64,000 nt of DNA from Terfezia claveryi (lineage: Eukaryota; Ascomycota; Pezizomycetes; Pezizales; Pezizaceae), in contig WHUX01000091.1 of assembly GCA_015179025.1 (NCBI GenBank), positions 1 to 64,000 of the forward strand. The letters run 5' to 3'. Numbering within the stretch: position 1 is the stretch's first letter; each line of letters opens with the position of its first letter. Both the position numbers and the translations under genes were made by a program. Of the stretch, positions 1 through 11,230 are shown piece after piece. Below the pieces are notes generated by a model. That model did no database searches. It was not told the origin of the DNA and was given only the letters and a program-made list of their open reading frames with translations.

Positions 1-662
1 ATTGGATGAGGAATTAAATGAGGATTCATTTCTGTTATCCTACATTGGAATTAGCTTACAATGTAGCCAAAATATTATAATCCATATTCCACTTCATCGA
101 ACAAGATTTTATTCCTGTATATAACTCTAGTTTCAATTCTTAGCCGTAGTCTAATACTAGAAGCTATTGCTTGGGAGGCCTTGCATTTATAACTTACCTG
201 TCCTGCTGGTAGAGAGGCTTATTGAGAGGATAATTTTTGAACTATTGTAGAGGAAAGACTCATACAGAAGGTTTAGAAGGGTAAAATTCCAACGTATAGC
301 ATTCAATGCCTTTATTAAAAACTCAAATTGCTAACTAAATCTACCTCCCAAAAATATCCTAACAACTACCCCCAAAAAAATCCCAATGACTACCCAAAAA
401 AAAAATTCCAATGAACAGACTCTCGCACAGACCTCTGTATCTGCCTTTACATACCAACCTTATCCTAAAGCCCTCCATGCCATATTAGCTACCCTTACTC
501 CTTTATCATGTACTACCTATCACCTTGCTCTGTAAGTATTTTTATCTGTTAGGGGAGCTACAGAATCTACTTTTAGCATAGCTCACATAGCCATTATTCT
601 GGCAGCAGTCGGACCTCTGGCTAGCACCATTTCCTTGCTATTCTCTAGTTAGGGATCCAGTC
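1..662. other. gene-free left edge
   Basis: No convincing coding region or RNA gene is visible. The stretch is AT-rich with short A-runs near 380-405. The last 5 bases before the copia element (663-667, CCTAC) are the left target-site duplication. Confidence 0.6.
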
Positions 663-667
663 CCTAC

Positions 668-1193
668 TATTAAAGTGGATAGATTATAGTAACGGTACAG
701 CGTAAAGGTAGCGTAGTGACCAGCGGAGAATTTACTGAGCAAGCTAGAGTCACAGGAGTGCGAGGACGATGTGGTTGAGGACGAGTGCAGTGGGAATTCA
801 GTGTGCGTGATTAATTAAACTATCTAGAGAGCGGGTGGACAACGGTCTTAAGTACATGAATATGGAGAGGAAACGAACCATATGACAACCTAACTTGAAG
901 AGGAATAAACGTAGAGAAATCCATAAGTAGAAAGGTTGTATGCATGTAATATTCAAATAAGACAGTGTGGGAAATAACGAGCATGGGTATATAAACATGT
1001 GAGTATAACCGTACAGTAACTATGCAGAGTAAGCTGCAGGTGAAACATGGTATAGTACTCGTAATAGAAACTAGATAGATAATAATAGAAAGGATATCGT
1101 AATAGAGAAACATATAACGATATAAGTTAATATAGATGCCGAAATATTAAAGTAATAACGACATAGGAAGGGCACAGAATGTATGCCGCAACA
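668..1193 (-). repeat. copia 3' LTR
   Basis: 526 bp, matching 5575-6100 apart from one visible C/T difference. It lies at the low-coordinate end because the element is on the minus strand. The minus strand carries TTTATATA (near 985-995), a plausible TATA element of the LTR promoter. Small ORFs inside it are identical in both LTRs and are not genes. Confidence 0.95.
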
Positions 1194-1206
1194 CTCTCTC
1201 TCATTC
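1194..1206 (-). promoter_or_regulatory. polypurine tract of the copia element
   Basis: On the minus strand the bases directly before the 3' LTR read GAATGAGAGAGAG, a purine run interrupted by one T. This is where plus-strand DNA priming is expected. It overlaps the last codons of the RNase H ORF (stop at 1201-1203). Confidence 0.8.
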
Positions 1207-4200
1207 TGTAAGCCCGAGACTATTAGTATGATAGTGGTGGAGTACAGGAAGAAGACCTTTAGTCATAAGGTCAGCGTGGTTTTCATCGGTAGAAACATGA
1301 CTGAGGGTAAATGTCTTGAGGATGAGTTGTTCTCTTGTGAAATGATATGCAACGTCGATGTGCTTCGTTCGAGGATTGTTGACGAGGGTTTCTGCAACGT
1401 TGATAGAGGTAGTACTATCTGCGTGAAGATGGACTGGAATAGAGTGTCCAAGTTGAGAGAAGGCATGTATATACCAGAGTGCCTGACGAGCGGTTGTTGA
1501 GAGTGCCATGTACTCAGATTCAGTAGTGGAGGCAGAAACAGAGTTCTGTTTCTTTGATAACCAAGATATAGCACAACCGTTTAGTAGAAAGACATAACCA
1601 GTAACAGACCGACGGGTATCACGACAAGCAGCATAATCAGCGTCAGAATAACCAACAAGTGACAAAGAAGACGAAGAAGGAGAACGTTTATAAGTAAGAG
1701 AAAGATTATGAGATCCAACAAGATAATGGAAAACCCTTTTAACAGCTGTATGATGAACCTTTAGAGGATGAGAAGAAAAGCGTGAAAGAAAGGAAACAGA
1801 AAAGGCAAGATCAGGACGAGTACAAGTAACAAGATACATAAGTGAACCAATCATCTGTTGGTATAAGGTACGTTCATGAGGAGGTTCTGAACCGTCAGCC
1901 TTAACCAGTTGTACTTTGGGGTCGATGGGAGTGAGAACTGATCGACAGTTGTTAAGTCCAAAGCGTTCAAGGATATTGGTGATGTATTGTCGTTGGGAGA
2001 GTTGAAGTCCTTTGTCTGTAGGGATAATTTCGATGCCGAGGATGTATTTGAGACCACCTTTGATGGTAACAGTAAAGTAGGACTTAAGATGATCAATAAC
2101 AATCTTAATCTGAGGAGATTTGCCTACTGCGGTAATGTCATCAACATAAACAACAAGTATTACCTTGAGTTCCATGTTAATAAATACACAGGGGTCGAAG
2201 GGGAGAGAGATGAAGCCGAGTTCAGCAAGTGCAGAGGAGAGACGTTCAAACCACTATAGAGGTGCTTGCTTTAATCCGTACAAGGCTTTGTGAAGTCGAA
2301 GAATCTTGCCATCTAGACCAATACCAGGAGGAGGTAACATCCAGATTTCTTCGATTAGATCACCATTCAGGAAAGCTGACTTGATATCAAGTTGATCCAT
2401 GTCCAAAGAGAAGTGAATTGCGAGGGCAATGATGAGTCGTAAGGAGTCGTACCGTGTCACTGGTGCGAATGTTTCATCATAATCAAGGCCTTCTTGTTGA
2501 GAATAGCCCTTTGCAACAATTCTTGCTTTGTGACGTTCAACAGATCCATCTGCATTGTGCTTTACCTTAAATACCCACCTAGAACCAATAGGTTGTCGAC
2601 CTGAGGGTAACTCTGACATATCATGGACCGTCCATGTCTGAGCATCGATTATTGACTGGTGTTCCTCAAGCATAGCTCGTTGCCATGCATCAGCATCAAG
2701 GGAGGCCATAGCTTCTTTATAGCTATTAGGTTCTGCCACAAGTCTAGCCCAGCCAGAGTCAGTATAATGATCGGGTTGTTTCCGAGTTCGTTGAGGATAT
2801 GACTTGTAGTCCAGCTTAGGAGTTTCTGGAGGTTCGGCAAACTCTTTTGAGCGACTTGACTTAGGTGCAGCAGGTGTAGAGGCTCTTGTGCGTCGAGGGG
2901 GAGTTGAGGGACCAGCAATAGGAGGATCGATAGCTCTCTCTGACTCAGAATCCTCATCAGAGTGCTGTTCGTACTCTTGTAGATTTGATGGAGGAGGAGG
3001 GAGAGGTATAGATGGAGTTGTAGTGGTGTCAGGAGTGGTAGTGGTAGGTGTTGGAGTAGAAGGTCTGAGCGGTACAGGTGGTGTTGATGGAGTTTCAGCT
3101 GTAATCGGAGGTAGAGGAGGAAAGTGTACATCGACAGAGGTATAAGATGATGACGGTTCAAACTTAACTTGACGATAGGTATCTACCTTTCGTTGAGATG
3201 GGATATAGATACGAAACATATGACCTGATTCCGTATAACCAACAAGTTGTCCTTCAAGTGCTCTGGCTTCGAGTTTTGAGCCAGCAGGTCGTTTTTCTTC
3301 AGGAATGTGAACATAGCACTTGGAGTAGAAAGGACGAAGGTGTGAGAGAGTTGGTTTGATGTTGAAGAGTGCCTCGAATGGGGTTTTTCCATTTAGTGCA
3401 GAGTGAGGCAGTCTGTTTTTGATATAGGCAGCCCAGTTAAAGGCTTCAGCCCAGAGGTAAGGGGGTGCATCGTCGAGAGAAGGTCGAACCATACTAGTTA
3501 AAGTTTGGTTATAGCGTTCTGCAACGCCATTAGATTGATGGGAATAGGCGGCGGTAGTCTGGTGCTTTATTCCTCGTTCTTCGAAAAAAGCTTCCAATTC
3601 CTTGTTGACATACTCACCTCCTTGGTCAGTTCTGAACGAGCGAGGATATCGTTCAGTTGTTGTGTTAACCTTTTCACAATACGCTTTGATAAAGCGAGCA
3701 GCATCACTCTTTTTATAGAGGAAGTTCACTTCAGAGTAGCGAGTTGTATCTTCAATAAAGGTTAGTAGATACTTGCGTTTCCCAAGAGATTCAACCTTGA
3801 AGGGACCCATGAGATCAGAATGGACGAGATCAAAGGGTTTTGTTCCTTTTGGTTTGTCGACGGATGTAGGCACTGACTGCTTGGAGTTGTATTTGGCACA
3901 TGTATCACAGAAGTGGGAGGTTGGACGTTTGGGAAGGAGGTTGCCATCTTCGTAGATTTCACTGGCGTTTGACCAGAACCGTGTTGAAGAGTGACCAAGG
4001 GCACGATGCCAATAGTCTGTGGCAGCCATGTAAATCTTTCCATGACGAACAATAGGATATACTTGGTAGGATCCGTGATCAAGTGAAGCAGAAATAACAA
4101 CCGAATCATCAATTTTTCTCTGTATCTGTAAAATACCATCTTCACCCAATAAACGAAAACGTCCCAGCTCATCGATTTTCCTCCAAGAAATTAAACAGAC

Positions 4201-5471
4201 CTCATTCCAATCCGGCACATACAAAACATCAGAGAGGCTAACATGAATCACACTTCCAGCAACTTCGATATCCAAAGAAACATTCCCTTGATGTGTGGCC
4301 CACATCACTCTTCCACCACCAACCGTGAGGCCTACATGGCAACGGACTGGATCGAGAAGATGAGAGAAGTCAGCAGTGATATGGTATGAAGCACCTGTGT
4401 CAAGAATCCATACCTCATATGTAGTGTAGTTAGCGGATACACCAGAATGGGAGGAAGAGGGAGAGTTTTGGAGAGCGGAGGAGGTGGCTTTGACAACCAT
4501 GGCTACACCATTGTCATCATCGAAGAGTTGTTGAGCAGTAGCTGCTCGGTGTAGGACAATCTCCTTTCCAGAAGGAGAAGGGTTTTGGGCATTCGAACGA
4601 TTGGTATTGTGCTTCTTGAGCTCTTGACAGGTCTTGAACGTATGACCTTGGAAAGGCTTGCCTTTGGACTTGCACCAACTGCAATTGTTTCCCGAGACTG
4701 GAGCCGTTTTGCCTTGACGTGTAGGATTAGGCTTTTTGTTCGGCTTGTTGGAGGTATTGTTGTTCTCTCTTTTATTGAAGAGAGCTTTGTTCTTGGAGAC
4801 AATTTCGAGGGAGGAGGAGGAGAGTTCCAGAAGACGAGTTCGAACATCGAGGTATGTTAGTCCTGTCTTTGATTGGAGATTGTCAACAATATTCTCGTAA
4901 GTGTCAGGGAGTGTCATCAGGAGGTGGTGAGCCTTGATATTGTCATTCTCAAGATAGCGTGCTAGATGCTGGTAAGGGAGGTAGCTTCGGTCTCTTTGAG
5001 CCTGTCAATGAGCCGGCGAATTTGAGTATCATAGCTGTTGACATGTGTTGTCATAGATTCCCCTGGAGGCATAGAGATAGCGAATGTTTTGGATATAGCA
5101 TCCCAGAGAGTAGTATCGTTTCGTCGATCGAATCGTTCCTGTAAGCGTACCCAAGCTTGTCGTGCTGTAGTTTGTTCGGCAATAAGTCCTGTGAGTGAGA
5201 TATCAACAACAGACATGAGAAGAATTTTTGCTCTGGCATTTCTCTTGTTCCACAACTTAAGCAGTGCGGCATCAGTGGGGACAGTAGTGGATTCGTCAAA
5301 TAGATCTTCATAGTCATAAGAATCAATGATTAATTCAACTTGTTTAGACCAGGCATGATATCCGGAACCATCATCTGATAACCGCTTGATATTATCAAGC
5401 TTGAAGGAGAAGGGAGTGAGGGAAGAGGCAGCACCGGAGGAGGAGCCGCTTGCACCAGCAGTGTCAGACAT
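1201..5471 (-). pseudogene. copia Gag-Pol polyprotein gene, two lesions
   Basis: The chosen Gag start is the ATG at 5471, a Ser/Gly-rich N terminus. Gag stays open to a TAG at 4964-4962. One base appears to be missing in the CCC run just upstream (about 4973-4977), and the polyprotein continues in the adjacent frame. There follow a C-rich knuckle (CSWCKSKG), protease (WILDTGASYH), the H..H..C..C pre-integrase motif, an integrase core with D, D and E, and RT (KSAFLNGD). An in-frame TAG at 2256-2254 interrupts the GLKQAP block. The same frame then resumes with YVDD (2175 onward) and RNase H (SDADYA, TESEYMAL, KHIDVAYHF). The TAG can be explained as CAG-to-TAG. The gag lesion is inside Gag, before the knuckle, so a programmed frameshift is less likely than a mutation or a consensus error. 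Confidence 0.9.
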
Positions 5472-5555
5472 GTTGTAGGATGATTGCGCGAGATGGAAAT
5501 CCACAATATATGAAGGAGTAGAGGTATAGACTCGATTATGGTAATAGAGAGGTTA

Positions 5556-5574
5556 GAGCTCCGGGCTCATAACC
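5556..5574 (-). promoter_or_regulatory. primer-binding site matching the initiator-tRNA anticodon arm
   Basis: Directly after the 5' LTR (minus strand) the sequence reads GGTTATGAGCCCGGAGCTC. GGTTATGAGCCC is complementary to an initiator tRNA-Met anticodon stem-loop (GGGCUCAUAACC), not to a tRNA 3' end. Drosophila copia and yeast Ty5 prime from this internal half of tRNA-iMet. Use of the same primer here is inferred from the match. Confidence 0.75.
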
Positions 5575-6100
5575 TATTAAAGTGGATAGATTATAGTAAC
5601 GGTATAGCGTAAAGGTAGCGTAGTGACCAGCGGAGAATTTACTGAGCAAGCTAGAGTCACAGGAGTGCGAGGACGATGTGGTTGAGGACGAGTGCAGTGG
5701 GAATTCAGTGTGCGTGATTAATTAAACTATCTAGAGAGCGGGTGGACAACGGTCTTAAGTACATGAATATGGAGAGGAAACGAACCATATGACAACCTAA
5801 CTTGAAGAGGAATAAACGTAGAGAAATCCATAAGTAGAAAGGTTGTATGCATGTAATATTCAAATAAGACAGTGTGGGAAATAACGAGCATGGGTATATA
5901 AACATGTGAGTATAACCGTACAGTAACTATGCAGAGTAAGCTGCAGGTGAAACATGGTATAGTACTCGTAATAGAAACTAGATAGATAATAATAGAAAGG
6001 ATATCGTAATAGAGAAACATATAACGATATAAGTTAATATAGATGCCGAAATATTAAAGTAATAACGACATAGGAAGGGCACAGAATGTATGCCGCAACA
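5575..6100 (-). repeat. copia 5' LTR
   Basis: 526 bp. Its right edge is followed at once by the target duplication CCTAC (6101-6105). It carries the same promoter-like TATA stretch as its partner and would initiate transcription toward lower coordinates. Confidence 0.95.
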
Positions 6101-6230
6101 CCTACTGGATATTCCACCCCTTAGAGTCGAAATTGTAGATCTTCTCAGCTGGGTACTTTTCCTACTCTTTCCTCTTTATTGCATGCAAAGCTCTCTTTTA
6201 CCTCTTAATCCATATCCTGATCTTTAGCTT

Positions 6231-7093
6231 CTATACTTTGAATCCCTTCTGCATGCGAGGGAATATACACTTTACAAAGCTGGCAAGATTTTGACTCAAA
6301 GAGTCAGAATCCTCTATAGGGTCCATATACTCTTCTGTTGAATCAAGGAAGTCAGCCTCGAAGTATGCACCATCATTTGCTGGTGGACTGTCTGCAACCG
6401 AAGGCACCAAAGCTGAATCCCTATGAAGGATAACTTGTACCCGAACAGGTTTTGATGAGGTTAGCTCTAAAAAGGCTTGCACCTCTTCATTAGTTTGCAG
6501 ACGTTTGGTAGGAGAGATTGCGTTGCTTGGGCTTGGGTTCTCTAGTGCCCTATAGATTGCCTGCACCTTCCTCCCCACTGGGATTCTTTCTTAGATCTTG
6601 TCCACAATTTCTAAAAGAGATACCAATCTCAAAATAGTAACACAGTTACTCAAAGCTTCATTCTATTTATACTCCCTACTAACATTATCCTGTACCTCAT
6701 TGCTACGGGCTAGATCAATAAGGAATAGCCTTACAGGCTTTCGGAAGCCCTCCTGACTATTGTTCTCTACATTTTGACTAGTTGCATCAGCCCCCCCAAA
6801 TTGGATATCTAGAGCATTAGCAGCCAAGTTTGCTACTTGGGCTAATGCGTACCCCTGCTCCATGTCTCTGGCCTTTTTGAGCATGTCTTGCAAAATCTTA
6901 TCGAGAGTAGTCTCAGCCGCTCTTTTGATAGCCGCTACCCTATTTTAGATTAGAGCAATTCCAGATACAGGCTGCCCAGTCTCCTACTGGGCATAAGTTT
7001 TGAATTGATGCCAGAAGGCATTACCAGCCTGCCTTTTCCTCATTATCTCATTAATCCGTGCCCACCCCTTGACCCTGTTTCTCCATTATGAGT
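6231..7093 (-). pseudogene. unidentified coding relic with Gln-to-stop changes
   Basis: Reading minus from about 7093 to the stop at 6231, one frame stays open for roughly 285 codons apart from four stops: two TAG and one TAA that fit Gln codons, plus a TAG after SREYK. The order is a Trp/Arg-rich helix ([12 protein letters not shown]), an Ala-rich helical segment ending near 6780, and an acidic tail. Such long frame conservation shows that it was once coding. I do not recognise the family. It may belong to a DNA transposon or a LARGE-type element, but no termini are seen. All the stops fit C-to-T at CpA on the coding strand. Confidence 0.6.
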
Positions 7094-7733
7094 ACTGGGG
7101 GTCATGCTCGCCCTACACTAATAGTGCTTTTGCCTGGCTAACTTCTTATACTGTAGATATTATTTAGATGAACTACATTGGAATTTTAAATACCCCTATT
7201 AGAAACTATGCTTTAAGAAGTACTTATATTATTTATGTTAGTTGTTAGTTAGTTAGGTATTAACGAAATGGGAAGTAGTGATGGCAGAAAAGTATTGAAG
7301 TTATGATTATGGGAAGTATTGTAAATAGTTAATGAGAATAATTAATTCATGGATCTATAGGGGTATTTATGGACTTTACAAAGTTGGATATAAGACTAGG
7401 CCATGTTTGCTTAGTCAGCAATCAACATGGCTAGTTACTTCAGTTCTTTATGGCCTGTATAAGGCCATGACCTTTATGTTAATTATTAGACATATTTGCT
7501 TCAAGTGGTCGGCAATCCACATAGCCATCTATGACCTGCATAAGCCTATAACCTGCATAAGACTATAACCTTTATGGTAATATCTAGCACCTGTGTAATG
7601 ACTTTCAAAAGCCCTCTAACCTTATAAGTTAGAATCTGGATGTACTATATACTTTCTATTATGCATGGATATTGTGATACTACTATATTTCATAGCATAT
7701 AGTAAACAGAAATAGAGTACATAACAGCAAAAT
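7094..7733. other. AT-rich, no gene seen
   Basis: There are short repeated phrases such as 'gcctgtataaggcc'/'gacctgcataagcc' near 7440-7560, but no ORF with family features. This is probably decayed repeat sequence. Confidence 0.5.
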
Positions 7734-8185
7734 TGTAAAGTAAGGTAGCATGCTTCATAACCAACTCTCTACTACTGGGCGGCAGTACTAAAGTTTACTA
7801 CAGCAAACTATAGGTGCATAGAACCTATAGCTTATGTTTAAGTATATCTTACTTGCATATATTCTATTATCGCTCTAGTTGTAAAAGGTAGGCCCGACTG
7901 GCCTGTAACTTGTTATTAAAATATAGAAAGAGATGGGCTTAAACGGGCCTAGAATATAATAGCTCAATACTTTATTATTGGTAGATATCTACTACTCTGT
8001 TTCTGTCTCTATCACTGGCTTGAATGCTCCTCCAACTGAGGGGAATTCAGGGGACTATATACTGTTTAGAGTGGGGCAGTGCTGGGGCAGTGCTGGAGCA
8101 GTGCACTATCCTCTGACCTATTATATGATTTTGAAATCAACATGATAGAAAATTCTAGAAACTACTAGGAAATATAACTACAAGT
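7734..8185. repeat. ~450-bp direct repeat, copy 1
   Basis: It matches 8878-9327 over its whole length. Differences are mostly transitions (for example ttaaac versus cccaaac near 7940 and 9076). The repeat begins TGTAAAG and ends CTACA(AGT), so it could be a decayed LTR. No target duplication was found around the pair. Confidence 0.8.
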
Positions 8186-8877
8186 ACTATGTGACTTACT
8201 AATTAAGTCATGCTCATTATTGTAATGAAATACATAAGTTACTATACCTATTATTATCATCTGCCAGCTGACACTAGTAGCCTGATAATATCTTATTCCA
8301 CTAGGTTAAAAGTTGGTATGTAATGGGAGTTATATTTTATTGGGAAATGGAATATAACTTCCTTACATGGCTCCCTCAAAAAAGAGAGTTCTACTCTTAA
8401 AAATTAAAGCTTTACCTTGTCGCAAGGTGTTGTTTTTAAATATATATTGTTATACTGATAAGATTTGTTGATACCACACAATAATAAATAACTGTTCGGT
8501 TAGGCCAGCTACCTTTCCAATACAAGTTATTAAGTTTGTCACATTTTATCAGAAAATGTGGGACCTCAGAATTGAGTAACTAATTCAATTGTACTGACTT
8601 TGGTAAAGAGAAACCAAGTCTGACTTTAGCAAAGAGAAACCAAGTCTTTAAATATGTATCTAAATCTTAAAGTATAAGTTGTATACTTAATAACTTCCTA
8701 TTGACAAGTACTTTATATTTTAACTTTTAGCTATTATAATACACTCTTTGTCTCAATTTTAGTTATAACACTTCATACTATTGTAATAGAGGTAGATACG
8801 TCTATTACTTTTTATAGAAGCTTGCTATTGTTACCACTTAAGACTTAAATAATAAAGTACTATGTCCTATTAAAAAA
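8186..8877. other. interval between the direct repeats
   Basis: AT-rich, with no coding potential recognised. It contains a 26-bp tandem duplication at 8594-8645. If the flanking repeats are LTRs, this would be the collapsed interior of a non-autonomous element. Confidence 0.45.
8594..8645. repeat. 26-bp tandem duplication
   Basis: Units 8594-8619 and 8620-8645 (ctgactttggtaaagagaaa...) differ at two positions, both G/A or T/C transitions. Confidence 0.85.
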
Positions 8878-9327
8878 TGTAAAGTAAGGCGGTGTGCTTC
8901 ATAACCAACTCTCTACTACTAGGCAGTAGTACTAGAGTTTACTACAATAAACTATAGGTGTATGGAACCTATAGCTTCTGTTTAAGTATATCTTGCTTGC
9001 ATATATTCTATTGTCACTCTAGTTGTAAAAGGTAGGCCCAACCGGCCTGTAACTTATTATTAAAACATAAAGGGAGATGGGCCCAAACGGGCCCAGAATA
9101 TAATAGCTCAATACTTTATTATTAGTAGATATCTACTACTCTGTTTCTGTCTCTATCACTGGCTTGAACGCTTCTCCAACTGAGGGGAATTCAGGGGAAT
9201 ATATACTATCCAGAGTGGGGCAGTGCTGAGGCAGTGCTGGGGCAGTGTACTATTATCTGACCTATTACATAATTTGAAATCACATGATAGAAAATTCCAG
9301 AAACTACTAGGAAATATAACTACAAGT
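8878..9327. repeat. ~450-bp direct repeat, copy 2
   Basis: Second copy of 7734-8185, in the same orientation. It is the more GC-rich copy: several TA dinucleotides in copy 1 are CA or TG here, consistent with heavier RIP-type mutation of copy 1. Confidence 0.8.
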
Positions 9328-9371
9328 GTTACAACCATATTCTTCGTCTTGATTTGATACTTGAACAGGCT

Positions 9372-9422
9372 TGTTCGGGTGTCATGCTGTTCTGACACTC
9401 GAACAGACTTGTTCGGGTGTCA
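9372..9422. repeat. cluster of 13-bp direct and inverted repeats
   Basis: TGTTCGGGTGTCA occurs at 9372-9384 and 9410-9422. Its near-perfect inverse TGACACTCGAACA lies between them at 9393-9405, so either flanking copy could form a hairpin with the middle one. Function unknown. Confidence 0.7.
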
Positions 9423-9429
9423 TCAATAA

Positions 9430-9939
9430 GTGATTGTTATCTTAGCTTCCGAGATAGGAATCTTGGGAAGCTTATTCCTTCTACGGCCTTGGCTTAGAAT
9501 TATGTATATATATCTTCATCTCTCTACTCTCTTGTTGGATCTCCATCCAACGTCTTGTATCCTAATACAGACCTTGCCTCTCTCCGTGAAGGTGTACTCC
9601 CTTGTACACCCCTCTCGTCTTGCCTCGTCCCATGAACAACTCTGCAGTACAGCTGCCTTCCCTGACCCTAACACATGTGGCAACTGCCTCCACGTGTCTC
9701 GTGCCCCTTGCCCCTCTGCCTCTCTTGCCTCTTGCCCTTGCCACCTACCTCAGCCTTCTCCTGGTCACACACGTAGCATTCCTACATGTGTCTTACCCTA
9801 GCCTTTCCTCAGATCACATACGTAGCGCTCCTACGTATGCGATTCCCTCTTGCCACTGCCTAGGTGTACCCCTTAGTTGCCTTGTTCCCAGAGCCCACGT
9901 TACACTACGTTAGATTACTCTGATTAACCGGTACGCTCA
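9430..9939 (+). other. probable leader of the decayed gag element
   Basis: C/T-rich sequence with several start-free open stretches directly precedes the gag-like ATG at 9940. By position it is the LTR or 5' leader of that element. No second LTR copy was found, so its limits are unknown. Confidence 0.35.
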
Positions 9940-10848
9940 ATGTCTACCCAAGACACCACTCCTGCACTCGCAGTCAGATTTCGGGCCTGGCAAGCCCTAC
10001 CCATCCCTATGAACCAGGCCAACTTCGGCAGCTATCGCCAGACTATTATCGATATCTATCTTGCCGCAGATGCATTAGGTCAACAGCTGGAATCAGCCAT
10101 ACATGAAGGACAACAAAAACAGACCAGGGCCAATGACGAAGTCACAATACTCACCAAAGACCTCCTCTCATACTAGGCTGACCTCGCCTCTTGCCAAAAC
10201 AACCTCGCGACCGTCCAGAACAACTTAGTCAATGAAAGACAAACCATTCAGACCCTGAATAGAGCCCTGGACATGATCGGATCCCAAACAGCCCCAGCAC
10301 CCCAAGCATCCCAGACACCTAAAACCCAAGATCTCCCCACTCTACCAAAGTTTAATGGTGACAGGACTTACCTGAAAGCCTGGAAAAATTCCATCAAGAT
10401 CAAACTGAATGGGGATACTGCAAAGTTCCCTACTGTTTAGCACCGATTAGCCTATGTATATGGCCTACTGGAGGGCATAGCTTTGGACCAGGTCCAACCC
10501 TATGTGCTCAATGACCACTTCAACCTCCCTGACGTTGCTGCTTTATTCATAATCCTCGACCACGCTTTTGGAGACCTAGATCCCATGAGTACAGCCACTC
10601 GTACTCTCCGAGAATTAAAACAGAAAGGTCATGACCTCTCAGTGTATGTAGCCGAATTCTAAAGATTGGCAGTAGAGGTGGAGTGGAACGATCGAGTGAA
10701 GTGGGAACAATTCAAAGAGGGCCTCAATATTAAGCTCAAAAGGGCCCTCCTGCAATCTCCAGATGTCAAAACTCTCGACGAATATATTGATCAGGCATCG
10801 AAGATGGAGCAAAAATTGGCTAGGTTGAGAGCCCTCTCCATATTCTGA
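9940..10848 (+). pseudogene. retrotransposon gag relic with three in-frame stops
   Basis: One frame runs from ATG 9940 to 10848, interrupted by TAG at 10174, TAG at 10438 and TAA at 10660, and it ends TGA TAG. The upstream part is a helical, Gln/Asn-rich region. From about residue 125 it contains the retrotransposon-gag pattern: a KFNGDRTYLKAWKN-like segment, then ...VYGLLEG... and DPMSTATRTLRELKQKG, as in Ty3/gypsy capsids. All three internal stops fit Gln codons changed by CpA-to-TpA. No pol follows, so the element is truncated or too decayed to read after 10.85 kb. It is not the same family as the gypsy element at 36 kb. Confidence 0.75.
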
Positions 10849-11230
10849 TAGTCCTGGTATGACTAACCAACTATTGCATACCTCTCAATGTCCTCGGTAC
10901 TGGGGTACCCATTGGCCTTGACCCCAACTTATGTAAGTGTGTCCTTATTATCTGATTCATTATCCTTACAATCCTACTGTAACTAACCTTCTTGTAGTAA
11001 CTTGTGTTCCATTATTGGCTTCTCAATTTCCTCCAAAGTCCCTTTAGCATTTGGGTACAGAAGTACTGAGAATATAAAAATATAATTCAATGGTATACCG
11101 TTATTAATAAAGGCTATGCTGAACTCTTAGTCTTTTTGTGGCAAATTTATTTACAGCTTCATAACCACAGTACTTGTTCATAAACTTTTACTTCAATTCT
11201 CATCACATTCTATACATTTGGCTCCTATAT
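10849..11230. other. no gene seen
   Basis: AT-rich junction between the gag relic and the transposase relic. No repeat boundary could be placed. Confidence 0.4.

Larger units (their letters stand above)
668..6100 (-). mobile_element. Ty1/copia LTR retrotransposon, full length, minus strand
   Basis: A 5,433-bp element bounded by two 526-bp LTRs and flanked by a 5-bp target-site duplication CCTAC (663-667 and 6101-6105). Read on the minus strand, each LTR starts TGTTGCGG and ends CTTTAATA, so the right end is not the usual CA. The internal region has copia order: gag, zinc knuckle, aspartic protease, integrase, reverse transcriptase, RNase H. The two LTRs differ by one visible transition (698 versus 5605), which implies recent insertion. 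It is nevertheless not coding-competent as read: there is one frameshift in gag and one in-frame TAG in RT. It inserted into gene-poor sequence. Confidence 0.95.

Noticed and set aside
798..1113. ORFs inside the copia LTRs, identical at 5705-6020
   Set aside because: They are LTR sequence in duplicate, in and against the element's direction, with no protein features.
4962..5471. Programmed -1 frameshift between copia gag and pol
   Set aside because: The shift falls inside Gag before the zinc knuckle, no slippery heptamer is present, and a missing C in a CCC run explains it.
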